Source: Enterococcus casseliflavus NBRC 100478 (GTDB lineage: Bacteria; Bacillota; Bacilli; Lactobacillales; Enterococcaceae). From it: a DNA stretch of 64,000 nt. The first letter of the stretch is position 1. Each line of letters opens with the position of its first letter. The notes beneath the pieces are model-generated. The model did not search any database, had not been told where the DNA came from, and saw nothing but the letters and a program-made list of their open reading frames with translations. Made by a program: the position numbers and the translations under genes. The stretch covers positions 62,001 to 126,000 of the forward strand of contig NZ_BCPT01000010.1 in assembly GCF_001544095.1 (NCBI RefSeq), in the 5' to 3' direction. Below are positions 1 through 9,127 of the stretch, one piece after another.

Positions 1-1116
1 GTCTTTACGTAGTCGTACCCATAAGGCTAAAGCTGCACCGACTTGACCAGCACCAGCCATGGCTAAGATCGGTAATAATTGCGTGCTGCCTGTTGCTTCG
101 ATCATTTGAATGTGGATCGGGGTCAAAATTTGATGCAAACCAAACATGACCATTGGTAGGAAGGCCGCCCCTAAGACAAACCCGGAGAAAGCACCGCCCA
201 CGTTCAAGACCCAAGTGATCGAACCGACTAAGCTGTCAGAGATCAGACCTGCCAATGGCATGATCAAGAAAATCTCCGTCAAACCGATGATCAGCAAACA
301 CAACGTCGGGGTCACGATAATATCGATTGCTTCAGGAATCACTCGATGCAGCACTGCCTCTAATTTCGCCAAAAGCCATACAGCGAAGATCACACCGATG
401 ATCCCTCCTTGGTTGGCAGCTAAAGCTTCGCCAGTGAACAAGTTTTGGATCGGGGCTTCTGGGTTCATACCTGTCAGCAAGATGATCGAACCGATCACGC
501 CACCAAGGGTTGGATTGGCTTTAAAGACCTGCGCTGCATTGACCCCAGTAAAGATCGCTAAATAGGTGAACATCCCATTTCTGAGGACGTTTAAAATCAT
601 GACATAATAATTCCAAGTATCTCCATCTAATCGGCCAGCCGTGATCATATTGGTCAGGACAGAAGCGATCCCTGCGACGAGTCCTGCACCAACGAAGGCT
701 GGAATCATTGGAACAAAGATATTAGAAATATCTTTCAGCAGCGACTTTAATGGTGATGATTTTTGTTTGGCTTTTTGGGCTGCTTTCATCTCTGCCGTTT
801 TTTCTGATAACGCCTCTTTGCCTGATTTTTGCTGTGGGATCTCTTGCCCTAAATCAACACCAGCTTTTGCCACCATTGCATTGGCTACTTTGTTGACTTT
901 CCCTGGTCCGATAATGACTTGCAGCTGCTCATCATTGACCACACCCATCACACCGGGAATCTCTTTTAACCCTTGTTGATCGACCTTGTCGTGGTCGCGG
1001 ACGGTCATTCGTACGCGAGTCATACAGTGATTGACTGTTTCTACGTTGTCCATTCCGCCGGCTTCTTGAAAAATCTTCTCCGCTAACTCTTCTACCGTCA
1101 GTGTTTCTTTTGCCAT
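1..1116 (-). CDS. murP: MurNAc-specific PTS EIIBC component (MurP), C-terminus cut by window edge
   Basis: This membrane PTS permease imports and phosphorylates N-acetylmuramic acid (or MurNAc-GlcNAc) to the 6-phosphate. The reading frame is open from the ATG at 1116 to base 1, about 372 codons, so roughly 90-110 C-terminal residues are missing. An N-terminal EIIB domain (about residues 5-80) carries the phosphorylation-site cysteine in NHCMTRVR (C31). After a linker of about 35 residues the hydrophobic EIIC domain begins near residue 120 (FVPMIPAFVGAGLVAGI). No EIIA is seen, as is usual for MurP. The start codon overlaps the murQ stop by one base (TAATG), and an AGGAGG site lies inside the murQ end, so translation is probably coupled. 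The substrate is inferred from murQ and mupG upstream; EIIBC of the sucrose/trehalose type alone would be ambiguous. Confidence 0.85.
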   Translation of the reverse strand, partial: MAKETLTVEELAEKIFQEAGGMDNVETVNHCMTRVRMTVRDHDKVDQQGLKEIPGVMGVVNDEQLQVIIGPGKVNKVANAMVAKAGVDLGQEIPQQKSGKEALSEKTAEMKAAQKAKQKSSPLKSLLKDISNIFVPMIPAFVGAGLVAGIASVLTNMITAGRLDGDTWNYYVMILNVLRNGMFTYLAIFTGVNAAQVFKANPTLGGVIGSIILLTGMNPEAPIQNLFTGEALAANQGGIIGVIFAVWLLAKLEAVLHRVIPEAIDIIVTPTLCLLIIGLTEIFLIMPLAGLISDSLVGSITWVLNVGGAFSGFVLGAAFLPMVMFGLHQILTPIHIQMIEATGSTQLLPILAMAGAGQVGAALALWVRLRKD

Positions 1117-2024
1117 TACTTTTCTCCTCCTAACGCCGTTTTGACAAACCCTTGTGCCGTGGCAAGTTTTGCTTGTGCTTCGTCTTTCGTACTATCAGTC
1201 AACAGCATCACGATCGCCAATTTGACATTCTGATCTGCTTCTTCAAATGCCGCGGCGGCTGTTTCGTAATCAGCTTCAGTCGCCTGCATGATGATCCGTT
1301 TTGAGCGTTCCACCAATTTTTCGTTGGTCGCTTTCACGTCGACCATCAAATTATTGTAGACTTTGCCGATCCCTACCATCGATAACGTCGAAATCATATT
1401 CAAAATCAATTTTTGGGCAGTCCCTGATTTCAAACGAGTCGAACCTGTAAGAAATTCTGGTCCACAATCGACCTCGATTGGAAAGCTGGCATGCTGAGAG
1501 ATCTCCGCATCTTTATTACAAGCGATCGTAGCCGTTGTGGCACCGAGCTCATTGGCATAGTCAAGCGCCCCGATCACGTAAGGGGTTCTGCCACTGGCAG
1601 CGATCCCGATCACCATATCATTTTGGTTCAACTTCAAATCGATAAGGTCTTGTTTGCCTAGCGTTAAGGAGTCTTCTGCTCCTTCGACAGCGACCGTCAT
1701 CGCTTCTTTACCACCGGCGATCAGACCAACCACCATCTCTGGTGATACCCCAAAGGTTGGGACACATTCGGCCGCATCCAAGACGCCTAATCGACCACTC
1801 GTACCAGCGCCAAGATAAATCAAGCGTCCGCCTTTTTTAAAAGCAGCGATAGTTTGTTCAATGACTTTTTCAATACTAGGAATTTCTTTTTCCACCGCAT
1901 AGGCAACTTTTTGATCTTCTTGGTTCATTTTTTGACACGCTTCTAAAATCGTCATTTCATCTAAATTGCTCGTTTCACTATTGCGTCGTTCGGTCGTTAA
2001 TTTGTCTAAATTGATTTTATTCAT
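1116..2024 (-). CDS. murQ: N-acetylmuramic acid 6-phosphate etherase
   Basis: MurQ cleaves the D-lactyl ether of MurNAc-6-phosphate to give GlcNAc-6-phosphate and lactate, the central step of cytoplasmic murein sugar recycling. The protein is about 302 aa, the normal family length. It has a SIS fold with the sugar-phosphate loop GAGTSGRLG (about residues 72-80) and the family motif [10 protein letters not shown] just after it, containing the conserved glutamate of the etherase. The ATG at 2024 is preferred over 2033 because the AAGAGATG Shine-Dalgarno sits about 8 bases upstream of it. The gene overlaps the end of mupG and overlaps the murP start by one base, so the three are one operon. Confidence 0.95.
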   Translation of the reverse strand: MNKINLDKLTTERRNSETSNLDEMTILEACQKMNQEDQKVAYAVEKEIPSIEKVIEQTIAAFKKGGRLIYLGAGTSGRLGVLDAAECVPTFGVSPEMVVGLIAGGKEAMTVAVEGAEDSLTLGKQDLIDLKLNQNDMVIGIAASGRTPYVIGALDYANELGATTATIACNKDAEISQHASFPIEVDCGPEFLTGSTRLKSGTAQKLILNMISTLSMVGIGKVYNNLMVDVKATNEKLVERSKRIIMQATEADYETAAAAFEEADQNVKLAIVMLLTDSTKDEAQAKLATAQGFVKTALGGEK

Positions 2025-3081
2025 CGGAATCATCTCTTTCTAATTTAAATCGCATCCCTGCTTTGATTTGTTGGATCAACGGCAGATCGGCTGGTATCAC
2101 CTGAGCGGCGAGGTTGACTTTTGGGTCTGCCGGCAAAGGTCGTTTGCACACTTGGATCTCTCCCATATAGCGCAAGTACTCTTGGTTATCGATCGTCACA
2201 GCCCCCACTGGCCGCTCTTGACTAAGTTCAGGTGTGACTTCTGGAATGGCATTGAAACGGGCATCGGCGCTGCGCAAGACATCCCGAGCTTCATCGTAAC
2301 GATTTTGGTGATTCCCTAAGACGTGTTCAAAGTAAGTGGAACCAAGATCTTTGACCCGCAAAACGATCCGCGCTTCTTGCAGATACGTCGCAAACTGCTG
2401 CGCACTTTTTGCAGAAACCATCCCATCACCAATGTAAACAGCATCAACTGAACCGGTAGCCAACAAGTCGATCGCTGCGGCAAACGGCGACCAGTTGCGG
2501 TGTCTTTCCAGTGTGGGTAATCCTTGAAATAACGGCCCGCGTTTCTTGGCATCTCCTGGAACAAAGGCTTGGACAAAAAAGCCTTGTGCTTTCAACCAGC
2601 GGTTCTTCTCCTGAAACCAGTCAGCATCCAGTCCCGTTTCTGGTCGAGGGTAATAATTGTGCCAAGCTTCCAATCGAGTAAAATCGGCTCCATACGCCTG
2701 CAGCTCTCGAATGTCTTTTTCCGTTAATGTACTGGCATTCAAACTGATGGTCATTTCTTTTGAAAAAGCTGCGATTTGCTGATTGTCGATCGCATAATCC
2801 ATTCGTAAACCAGTGACACCGATCTCCCTTAGTTCCGCCAGATTGTCGATGGAAAAGCCCGCTTCTGCTAATGCGTTTCCAGAAATATCTACCATTAAAG
2901 ACAGCTGATGGTCTTTTGCGAAACCTCCCAAGTCCGTCAAACGCTGCCGATAAGTACTGCGATCATCTTCTGGTATGTGCATGGAGGTGAAAATCCCTTT
3001 AAAGCCTGATGCCATCGCAGTCATCTGCTCAAGTTCTGCTGCCGTCAAGTCTTCGTTCATAAATACAGAAAAGCCGAACAT
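2017..3081 (-). CDS. mupG: 6-phospho-N-acetylmuramidase, DUF871 family (MupG)
   Basis: This is a DUF871-family protein of 354 aa with an N-terminal TIM-barrel-like part (about 1-235) and a smaller C-terminal domain (about 240-350). The family member MupG of Staphylococcus aureus hydrolyses MurNAc-6P-GlcNAc inside the cell, feeding MurQ. The gene order mupG-murQ-murP matches that known cluster, which supports the call. The start at 3081 is chosen because AAGGAGG lies 8 bases upstream; the longer frame to 3105 begins before this site. It is the first gene of the operon, with a good promoter about 50 bases upstream. Function is assigned by family and context; I did not align active-site residues. 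Confidence 0.85.
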   Translation of the reverse strand: MFGFSVFMNEDLTAAELEQMTAMASGFKGIFTSMHIPEDDRSTYRQRLTDLGGFAKDHQLSLMVDISGNALAEAGFSIDNLAELREIGVTGLRMDYAIDNQQIAAFSKEMTISLNASTLTEKDIRELQAYGADFTRLEAWHNYYPRPETGLDADWFQEKNRWLKAQGFFVQAFVPGDAKKRGPLFQGLPTLERHRNWSPFAAAIDLLATGSVDAVYIGDGMVSAKSAQQFATYLQEARIVLRVKDLGSTYFEHVLGNHQNRYDEARDVLRSADARFNAIPEVTPELSQERPVGAVTIDNQEYLRYMGEIQVCKRPLPADPKVNLAAQVIPADLPLIQQIKAGMRFKLERDDSDE

Positions 3082-3132
3082 CTCTTTGCCTCCTTGATGG
3101 GTCACTTTCGTGATACCGTTTTCTATAAAAGC

Positions 3133-3161
3133 ATTATAACTGATTCTTTTCCCGTTCGCAA
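3133..3161 (-). promoter_or_regulatory. SigA-type promoter of mupG-murQ-murP
   Basis: On the minus strand, TTGCGA (3156-3161) and TATAAT (3133-3138) are separated by exactly 17 bases, about 50 bp upstream of the mupG start. Just upstream is a symmetric element (CTATATT at 3162-3168 and AATATAG at 3185-3191), which could be a regulator site. Confidence 0.7.
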
Positions 3162-3191
3162 CTATATTTCATAATTAAATCATTAATATAG
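3162..3191. promoter_or_regulatory. Inverted repeat next to the murein operon promoter, possible operator
   Basis: CTATATT and AATATAG form 7-base inverted arms around an AT-rich centre, directly upstream of the -35 box. MurNAc operons are often controlled by RpiR-type MurR repressors, but no murR is seen in this window, so the link is inference. AT-rich sequence makes chance symmetry likely. Confidence 0.3.
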
Positions 3192-3327
3192 AAATATCGT
3201 TTCATTTAATAAGAAAGCTTTACCGTTTAAACTTTCTTATGCCCTTCTTTCTACACTTATGGTACACTTTATTAGGAACGAAACTTGCTTTCGTCATTTT
3301 TACATAGTAGGAGGAATCACATCATCA

Positions 3328-3891
3328 ATGATTACAATGGATGATATTATTCGCGAAGGCAATCCAACCTTGCGTGAAGTAGCAAAAGAAGTACCTTTTC
3401 CTTTGAGCGAAGAAGATATCGCACTAGGAAAAGAAATGATGACCTTTTTAGAAAATAGCCAAGACCCAGTCAAGGCAGAAGAACTTGAATTAAGAGGCGG
3501 CGTTGGTCTAGCAGCTCCTCAATTAGATATTTCAAAACGAATCACAGCGGTCCTCGTCCCTAGCAGCGACCCAGAAAAAACAGAACCTGATTTTAAAGAT
3601 GTTCTATACAATCCCAAAATTTTAAGTCATTCCGTGCAAGAAGCTTGTTTGGGTGAAGGCGAAGGCTGTCTGTCCGTTGACCGTGAAGTCCCTGGCTACG
3701 TGGTACGCCATGCCCGGATCACGATCAGCTATTACGACATCAACGGCAAAAAGAAAAAAGTTCGTTTGAAGAACTATCCTGCGATCGTCGTTCAGCATGA
3801 GATCGATCATTTGAACGGGGTCATGTTCTACGATCATATCAATCAACAAAATCCTTTTTCATTGAAAGAAGGCATTTTAGTCATCGACTAA
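3328..3891 (+). CDS. def: Peptide deformylase
   Basis: Removes the formyl group from the N-terminal methionine of new proteins; an iron/zinc enzyme of the cytoplasm. The 187-aa product has all three deformylase motifs: GVGLAAPQ (58-65), EGCLS with the metal-ligand Cys (112-116) and HEIDH (157-161). The long insertion between residues 30 and 56 is typical of the Gram-positive type 2 enzyme. The frame could start at 3259, but the ATG at 3328 follows GGAGG and matches the usual N-terminus (MITM...). Transcribed away from the murein operon and ended by a strong terminator. Confidence 0.97.
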   Translation: MITMDDIIREGNPTLREVAKEVPFPLSEEDIALGKEMMTFLENSQDPVKAEELELRGGVGLAAPQLDISKRITAVLVPSSDPEKTEPDFKDVLYNPKILSHSVQEACLGEGEGCLSVDREVPGYVVRHARITISYYDINGKKKKVRLKNYPAIVVQHEIDHLNGVMFYDHINQQNPFSLKEGILVID

Positions 3892-3893
3892 CT

Positions 3894-3934
3894 AAAAAGT
3901 CTCTACCGACATTTTGCGGCAGAGACTTTTTTTC
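3894..3934. terminator. Bidirectional terminator between def and the M20 gene
   Basis: AAAAGTCTCT and AGAGACTTTT form a long stem with an additional CCG/CGG pairing inside, followed by T7 on the plus strand and a run of T on the minus strand. It lies between convergent genes and can serve both. Confidence 0.9.
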
Positions 3935-3969
3935 TATACTATTGACTATCTTCCTTCACGGTTTTGGCA

Positions 3970-5178
3970 TTAATTGCCTTTCGCTAGGCTTTCTTGATGA
4001 TCGGCTTTGATTTTTTCTAATAACGCTGGCTGCTCAAAAAGGTCTAATGCCGTCAGCGCTAAAAGTTCCGCCGCGATGGCGATCGATTGCAAGCCTTTTT
4101 CACTCTTGGCAGCGGCTTTGAATTCTTCCGAATGCCCCGCAATGTAATCATCTGAAATCGAAACAGTGGGTTGGATCGTTGGAATCACTTGGCTGACATT
4201 GCCGACATCAGACGAACCAAGGCTTGTTTTGGCTTCCGTATCGATCTCATCGGCAGGTACGCCCGCTTCTTGGGCATGGGCGAAGAAGATCTCATCAAAA
4301 CTTGGTGTCACGATCACATCGTCGACGGAGTTTTGGAACAAACCAAATTCATAGGTCGCTCCCGTAGCTAAAGCGGCTCCTTTTACGATGTTTTCGACTT
4401 TCTCGTAGACATCATTCAAGGTTGCTCGATTGGCAGCTCGTAAATAAAAACGACCGGCTGCATATTCTGGCACGACATTGGCTGCCACGCCGCCATCGGT
4501 GATCACACCATGAATATTGACATCTTTTGGTAAATGCAGGCGCAACCCATTGATCCCGTTAAAGACTTGCAGCAATGCTTCTAACGCGTTGATGCCTTTT
4601 TCTGGTGCAGCTGCCGCATGGGAAGCCCGACCATAGAACTTGATATCCACTGGATCATTGGCTAATGAAGCCGTCGTTTTGCCATAGCGATGGGCTGGAT
4701 GGACACAAAGAGCGGCATCGACATCATCGAAGAACCCTTCACGGACAAAACTGCCTTTAGCGGAACCATTTTCTCCACCTTCTTCTCCTGGCGTCCCATA
4801 GACTCGAATCTCCCCGCCTAGCTCATCGATGAAAGGTTGCAGAGCACTGGCAGCTAAGACGGAATAAGTCCCGAAGAGATTGTGTCCGCAGGCATGACCG
4901 ATGCCAGGTAACGCATCATACTCGGCTAAAAAGGCAATCGTCGGACCCGGTTTCCCACTGACATAGCGGGCATCAAAGCCGGTGCGATGGCCTGCCACAT
5001 CCTTTTTAACAGCAAAGCCTTCTTTTTCTAATTGGGCGATCAGGGCATCGGCTGAATAAAACTCATAGTTGCTGACTTCTGGGTGATTGTGGATATCTAA
5101 TGCCAAGGCTTGATAAGCGGCTAAACGCTCTTGGATAAATGGTTTGATGGCTGCTTTCGTAATAGTTGCTGTTGTCAT
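3970..5178 (-). CDS. M20 family amidohydrolase / metallopeptidase
   Basis: A 402-aa zinc-dependent hydrolase of the M20 family, closest in look to the aminoacylase/AbgB-like branch. Metal-binding motifs are present: EYDALPGIGHACGHN (about 86-100) and GTPGEEGGENG (about 128-138), followed by the dimerisation domain (about 185-300, with ASHAAAAPEKG). The start at 5178 is preceded by AAGGAGAGA. It is the last gene of the metN-metI-metQ operon, only about 60 bp after metQ, so it is likely transcribed under methionine control. It may hydrolyse an N-acyl or peptide-bound methionine derivative taken up by the importer; that is inference. Substrate cannot be read from sequence. Confidence 0.85.
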   Translation of the reverse strand: MTTATITKAAIKPFIQERLAAYQALALDIHNHPEVSNYEFYSADALIAQLEKEGFAVKKDVAGHRTGFDARYVSGKPGPTIAFLAEYDALPGIGHACGHNLFGTYSVLAASALQPFIDELGGEIRVYGTPGEEGGENGSAKGSFVREGFFDDVDAALCVHPAHRYGKTTASLANDPVDIKFYGRASHAAAAPEKGINALEALLQVFNGINGLRLHLPKDVNIHGVITDGGVAANVVPEYAAGRFYLRAANRATLNDVYEKVENIVKGAALATGATYEFGLFQNSVDDVIVTPSFDEIFFAHAQEAGVPADEIDTEAKTSLGSSDVGNVSQVIPTIQPTVSISDDYIAGHSEEFKAAAKSEKGLQSIAIAAELLALTALDLFEQPALLEKIKADHQESLAKGN

Positions 5179-5237
5179 AATCAAATCTCTCCTTTTTATA
5201 CATGCTTTTTCAGTTTTTTTATCAAATTACATGGTGC

Positions 5238-6077
5238 TTATTTTGCCCCAAAGGTTTCCCAAGCAGGAACGCTTGATCCTTTTGACGTTTCCTCGATGAC
5301 TTTTTTCGTATCCTCTGTTTGGTAAGCAGCGACCACTTTTTGGTAAACTTCATTGTCTTCCTCTTCTTTACGGGCGGCAATGATGTTGACGTAAGGACGG
5401 GCCGTTTCATCAACAGGCTCTAAAAAGATCGCATCTTCGGTTGGTACAAATCCTGCATCCACCGCCATACCGCTATTGATGACCGAAACATCGACATCCG
5501 AAAGTGCCCGGGCGGTTTGCGCTGCATCAAGTTCTGAAATTTCTAAGTTCAAACGGTTTTCTGTAATATCCGCGACCGTTGGTGTTTGTCCGGCTGCTTC
5601 ATCCACTTTGATCAATCCAGCTGATTGTAACAAAAGCAATGCCCGACCACCATTGGTCACATCATTAGGGATCGCAACTTTAGCTCCTTCCGCCAAATCG
5701 TTGACATCCGTCACTTTGTCGGAATAAATGCCTAATGGCGCATTGACTGTATTGCCGATCGATACGAGATCAGTACCAAATTCTTCATTATAGTTGTCCA
5801 AGAAAAATTGGTGTTGGAATGAATTAAGGTCGATGGAACCATCAGCTAAAGCTGCATTGGGTTGATTGTAATCAGAGAATTGGACATATTCTAAATTGAT
5901 GCCTTCGTCTTTCAAACGATCCTTGACATCATCCCAAACGTCGGTGTCCGCCCCGATCACCCCTAATTTCACCGTCACTTCTTCTTGGTCATTGGCTGCG
6001 GCACTGCCATTGTTTCCGCATCCTGTAATAAATAATAATGCTGCCCCTAAGACGATTGATTGTACGATTTTTTTCAT
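5238..6077 (-). CDS. metQ: Methionine ABC transporter substrate-binding lipoprotein MetQ
   Basis: NlpA/MetQ-family lipoprotein that captures methionine outside the membrane and delivers it to MetNI. The 279-aa product has a lipoprotein signal with the lipobox ITGC (lipidated Cys20), then the MetQ body with the typical segments LNSFQHQFFLDNY and IPNDVTNGGRAL. The ATG at 6077 follows GGAGGAAGC and begins MKKIVQ, as expected for a signal peptide; the frame reaching 6167 would overlap metI and bury the signal. It follows metI directly. Confidence 0.95.
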   Translation of the reverse strand: MKKIVQSIVLGAALLFITGCGNNGSAAANDQEEVTVKLGVIGADTDVWDDVKDRLKDEGINLEYVQFSDYNQPNAALADGSIDLNSFQHQFFLDNYNEEFGTDLVSIGNTVNAPLGIYSDKVTDVNDLAEGAKVAIPNDVTNGGRALLLLQSAGLIKVDEAAGQTPTVADITENRLNLEISELDAAQTARALSDVDVSVINSGMAVDAGFVPTEDAIFLEPVDETARPYVNIIAARKEEEDNEVYQKVVAAYQTEDTKKVIEETSKGSSVPAWETFGAK

Positions 6078-6129
6078 TTTTGCTTCCTCCATAGACTTGC
6101 TTGTTTTTTTATTTGTACGTAAGTAGTGG

Positions 6130-6810
6130 TCAGTGTGATACTCGTTTAATGAGTAGGTTGCTGACAAATTGACTGATAAAAACGAATACTAAGATGATCA
6201 AGGTCGCCATGATCGTGACATCGGTCTGGAATCGGTTGTACCCGCGGGTGATGGCTAAGTTGCCTAAACCGCCAGCGCCAACTGCTCCTGCCATAGCGGT
6301 CAATCCGATCACATTGATCACGGTCAACGCAGAGACCCGAATGATTCCCGCCACGCCTTCTGGTAAATAGACCCGAAAAATGATACCGAAAGGACTGGTG
6401 CCCATCGCTTCAGCTGCTTCTACGACACCAGGGTCAACTTCTAGCAAGGCGATCTCGATCTGCCGAGCAAAGAAAGGAATGATCCCAGCAATCAGAGGAA
6501 CCAATGCTGCTGTTTCGCCGATGGTCGTTCCAACAAGGAATCGGGTAAAGGTTCCTAGTAACGTCAATAAGATAATAAAGGGGATCGAGCGGACCACATT
6601 GATGACTTTATCGAGAAATTCAAAGAGCGGTCGATTTTCTAAAATCCCATTCGGTCGAGTTACTACCAAGACGATCCCTAACAAGATACCTAAGATGCCC
6701 GCAATCAAAGAGGTCCAAAAAACCATATACAAGGTTTGGATCGTTGCTGTCACAAATTCATCTTGGATCGCAACAACATTGGGAAAATATCTTTCTAATA
6801 AGGCAGCCAT
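6130..6810 (-). CDS. metI: Methionine ABC transporter permease MetI
   Basis: Integral membrane subunit of the MetNIQ importer. It is 226 aa, with about five membrane segments and the permease coupling motif (EAAEAMGTSPFGIIFRVYLPE), which contacts MetN. The start codon at 6810 abuts the metN stop codon at 6811-6813, so translation is probably coupled. Family length and order (N-I-Q) are standard. Confidence 0.95.
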   Translation of the reverse strand: MAALLERYFPNVVAIQDEFVTATIQTLYMVFWTSLIAGILGILLGIVLVVTRPNGILENRPLFEFLDKVINVVRSIPFIILLTLLGTFTRFLVGTTIGETAALVPLIAGIIPFFARQIEIALLEVDPGVVEAAEAMGTSPFGIIFRVYLPEGVAGIIRVSALTVINVIGLTAMAGAVGAGGLGNLAITRGYNRFQTDVTIMATLIILVFVFISQFVSNLLIKRVSH

Positions 6811-7887
6811 CTAAAATCCTCCTTTAATCACATTGTTTAATGGTTCTGCATGATTTTCTTTTAAAATATTGGTGTAAACTCCTTGAGCCTTCAAGTATTC
6901 TAAGGCATGTTTACGCTGATGATATTCGCCAGATAAGCTAACGACTAAGCTGCCGATCGGCACTTCTTGCAAGATCTCCACGTTGCCGTAAAGAATATTG
7001 GTGGTCACTTTGTAGCGGCTGTACAATTGGGCGATCAGTGGTTCATTGGTTTGATCGCCAACGTAGGACAGCTCCACCAGCCATTCATTTGGTGCCAAGG
7101 AAGAAAACTTCGAACTGCCAAGGATCGTTTCTAAGGCTTGGTCGATGTGCGTCGCCGTTCGGATGAAATCTTTGGTCAATGGTTTTTCTGGTTGACTGAA
7201 AATCTGAACGCTTGAACCTTGCTCGATGACTTCGCCGTCTTCCATCACTGCCACTTTGTTGCAGATTTCTTTGACGACTTGCATCTCATGAGTAATGATC
7301 ACGATAGTCAAGCCGAGGGTTCGATTTAATTTTTTCAACAAAGCCAATATCTGTAAGGTCGTTTTCGGATCAAGGGCGCTGGTTGCTTCATCACAAAGCA
7401 AGATCTCTGGATCATTCGCTAACGCTCTGGCAATCGCGACCCGCTGTTTTTGTCCTCCAGATAGTTGGCTAGGATACGCTTGGGCTTTTTCTTCCAATCC
7501 CACCAATGCTAACAGCTCGGTTACTTTTTGATGACGTTCCTGTTTGGACCGTCCCCCATATTTTAAGGAGAAATCCACGTTATCAAAAACATTGCGGCTG
7601 TCCATCAAGTTGAAGTGCTGAAAGATCATTCCGATCGTTTTCCGTTTTTCTCGCAGGGCTTTCGCAGAAAGCGTGGTCAGCTCGGTACCATTGACGACGA
7701 CGCTGCCGCTACTTGGGCGCTGCAATAAGTTGATCACACGGACGAGTGTACTTTTCCCGGCGCCTGAGTAGCCCACGATGCCGTAAACGTCCCCTTTGTC
7801 GATCTCGATCGATACGTTTTTGACCGCTTGGATCGCGGGTTTCTTTGGTTGATTGAATGTTACTGATATGTCTTTTAATGAAATCAT
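6811..7887 (-). CDS. metN: Methionine ABC transporter ATP-binding protein MetN
   Basis: ATPase of the methionine importer, 358 aa. The nucleotide-binding domain shows Walker [10 protein letters not shown] (39-47), signature LSGGQ (142-146) and Walker B ILLCDE (162-167). The C-terminal NIL domain (about 270-345) is the regulatory domain that senses methionine (transinhibition) in this family. The start at 7887 follows a GGGGGAAG site; the upstream extension to 7917 enters the T-box terminator region. First gene of the operon behind a double T-box leader. Confidence 0.96.
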   Translation of the reverse strand: MISLKDISVTFNQPKKPAIQAVKNVSIEIDKGDVYGIVGYSGAGKSTLVRVINLLQRPSSGSVVVNGTELTTLSAKALREKRKTIGMIFQHFNLMDSRNVFDNVDFSLKYGGRSKQERHQKVTELLALVGLEEKAQAYPSQLSGGQKQRVAIARALANDPEILLCDEATSALDPKTTLQILALLKKLNRTLGLTIVIITHEMQVVKEICNKVAVMEDGEVIEQGSSVQIFSQPEKPLTKDFIRTATHIDQALETILGSSKFSSLAPNEWLVELSYVGDQTNEPLIAQLYSRYKVTTNILYGNVEILQEVPIGSLVVSLSGEYHQRKHALEYLKAQGVYTNILKENHAEPLNNVIKGGF

Positions 7888-7922
7888 CGTCTTCCCCCTA
7901 GTTCTTGTCTTTTTCAATAAAA

Positions 7923-8200
7923 AAAGGCATCCTCAAACAAGTCACCTGTGACTTGTTTGAGGACGCCTTTTTGCGTGTTACCACCTCAGTTTAAGCTGCA
8001 CTCACATACAGCTCCTTTTCGAGTACGATCATACTCTAGCCAGATAACGGTCGCTACCGTCGTCGCCTTGCAAACTACTGCTCGGAACGAATCACTCCTT
8101 GGCCATTTTCTAAAAGTCGTTTGATGCTTCTTTTCAGCTACCGAAGCTCTCTGTTGAAAAAACGTGCTTTTGTACTTACCAATTCTTCGTGTGTGGTGCT
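7923..8200 (-). promoter_or_regulatory. T-box leader, downstream copy of a tandem pair
   Basis: Read on the minus strand, this has an AAGTA element, AGAGAG, a distal hairpin with GGTAGCTG, the motif AATGGCC, then the T-box sequence (complement of 7974-7985, GGTGGTAACACG) and a strong terminator (7926-7967, perfect apart from one mismatch, with a T run). The TTGG/CCAA and CGTTT/AAACG helices frame a specifier loop. Lining it up with the upstream copy puts the specifier at 8111-8113, reading UUA (or UUU if shifted by one), not AUG. The amino acid sensed is therefore uncertain. It lies directly before metN. Confidence 0.8.
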
Positions 8201-8214
8201 ATTTGATTTTGGGT

Positions 8215-8500
8215 ATAAAAAAAGTCCTTTTACCAGCGTTTGCTAGTAAAAGGACGAATACTCGTGTTACCACCTTTTGTTTAGAAGGTTTCCCTTCCCT
8301 CAACCCAACGTCTAGTCGTGCTAGAGATTGGTGCACTTTGTAACGGTAGTGCGTATCCGTGATTGCCTACTTATCGACAATCAATCCTCCAAGGCCATTT
8401 TTCATCGCTTCTGACTTGACTCTTTCCACCAACCAGAGTCTCTCTTTGAAGTATCCGCGGTTACTTTCCTTCTCAACAGATTCATTATTCTTGTTGAAGA
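8215..8500 (-). promoter_or_regulatory. T-box leader with methionine (AUG) specifier, upstream copy of a tandem pair
   Basis: Minus-strand leader with all T-box landmarks: AAGTA, AGAGAG, a distal hairpin holding GGTTGGTG (8418-8440), a specifier loop framed by CTTC/GAAG and AAGG/CCTT helices with ATG at 8403-8405 followed by A, the T-box sequence (complement of 8263-8274), and a terminator hairpin at 8224-8255 with a T run. The AUG specifier fits control of the methionine importer downstream. No separate promoter is visible between the two T-boxes, so transcription probably passes both decision points in series. Confidence 0.9.
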
Positions 8501-8502
8501 GT

Positions 8503-8531
8503 ACTTTACTGGAAAATGAACGCCTTGTCAA
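8503..8531 (-). promoter_or_regulatory. SigA-type promoter of the metNIQ leader
   Basis: On the minus strand TTGACA (8526-8531) and TAAAGT (8503-8508) are separated by 17 bases, immediately upstream of the first T-box. Confidence 0.8.
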
Positions 8532-8606
8532 CAAAAAATCACAATTTTTTCATCTGAGGATTTGCCAAGACTTCCGCAAAGCGTCCTTGCCAGAATGGTT
8601 TACGCC

Positions 8607-9125
8607 TCAATTTTGATAGAGCATGCCTTTTTCTGCTAACTGTTGTTTGGCTTTTTCCAGAGCCGCAGGATCGGTGTAGCGCAACGTATGCAAGTGTACC
8701 CCATTGGTTAAATCTGAGAGCAAGCGGGCTGCTGCATGTTTGGTTTTGTTGATGAAATCAGTCACGTCTTGGTCTGTTTGAATCTGCAAATTGCCAGTGA
8801 TCTCTCCATAGATCTCATGCTCAACGATGACATCGACCACTTCCACACCACAAGCGACAAAGATGCGCAATTCTTCTTCCGTTTGTTCAGGTCGATGCTG
8901 CACTGCTAGCTTACTTACATGTCCTGCCTCATCCAACAGCGCTTGCAGACGATAGCCGCGAGCCGTAGCCACAATCGCTTCACCAGCTGCTCGCAATAAG
9001 GCAATATCCCCAACGATGATTTGACGGCTGACTCCGAGGGATTCTGCCAGTTTGCTGGCACTGATCGCTTTGTCCGCTTGCTTCAATGCCGCTAAAATGT
9101 TTTCTCGACGTGTTCCTCCATCCAT
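8607..9125 (-). CDS. niaR: Niacin-responsive repressor, HTH_11 + 3H domain (NiaR)
   Basis: The 172-aa protein has an N-terminal winged helix (about 5-60, with ISASKLAESLGVSRQ) and a C-terminal 3H domain (about 78-170) with its conserved histidines in EHEIYGEI, KHAAAR and VHLHTLRY. In Bacillus subtilis this family (NiaR/YrxA) binds nicotinic acid and represses NAD-synthesis or niacin-uptake genes. The start at 9125 is chosen because GGAGG is 7 bases upstream; the ATG at 9131 sits on top of that site. Its coding region begins 2 bases after the fusion gene's stop codon, so the two are one operon with the sirtuin gene. Confidence 0.9.
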   Translation of the reverse strand: MDGGTRRENILAALKQADKAISASKLAESLGVSRQIIVGDIALLRAAGEAIVATARGYRLQALLDEAGHVSKLAVQHRPEQTEEELRIFVACGVEVVDVIVEHEIYGEITGNLQIQTDQDVTDFINKTKHAAARLLSDLTNGVHLHTLRYTDPAALEKAKQQLAEKGMLYQN

Positions 9126-9127
9126 AC

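Noticed and set aside
3108-3124. cre-like sequence in the mupG leader (TGATACCGTTTTCT)
   Set aside because: Two mismatches at conserved positions; not strong enough to call.
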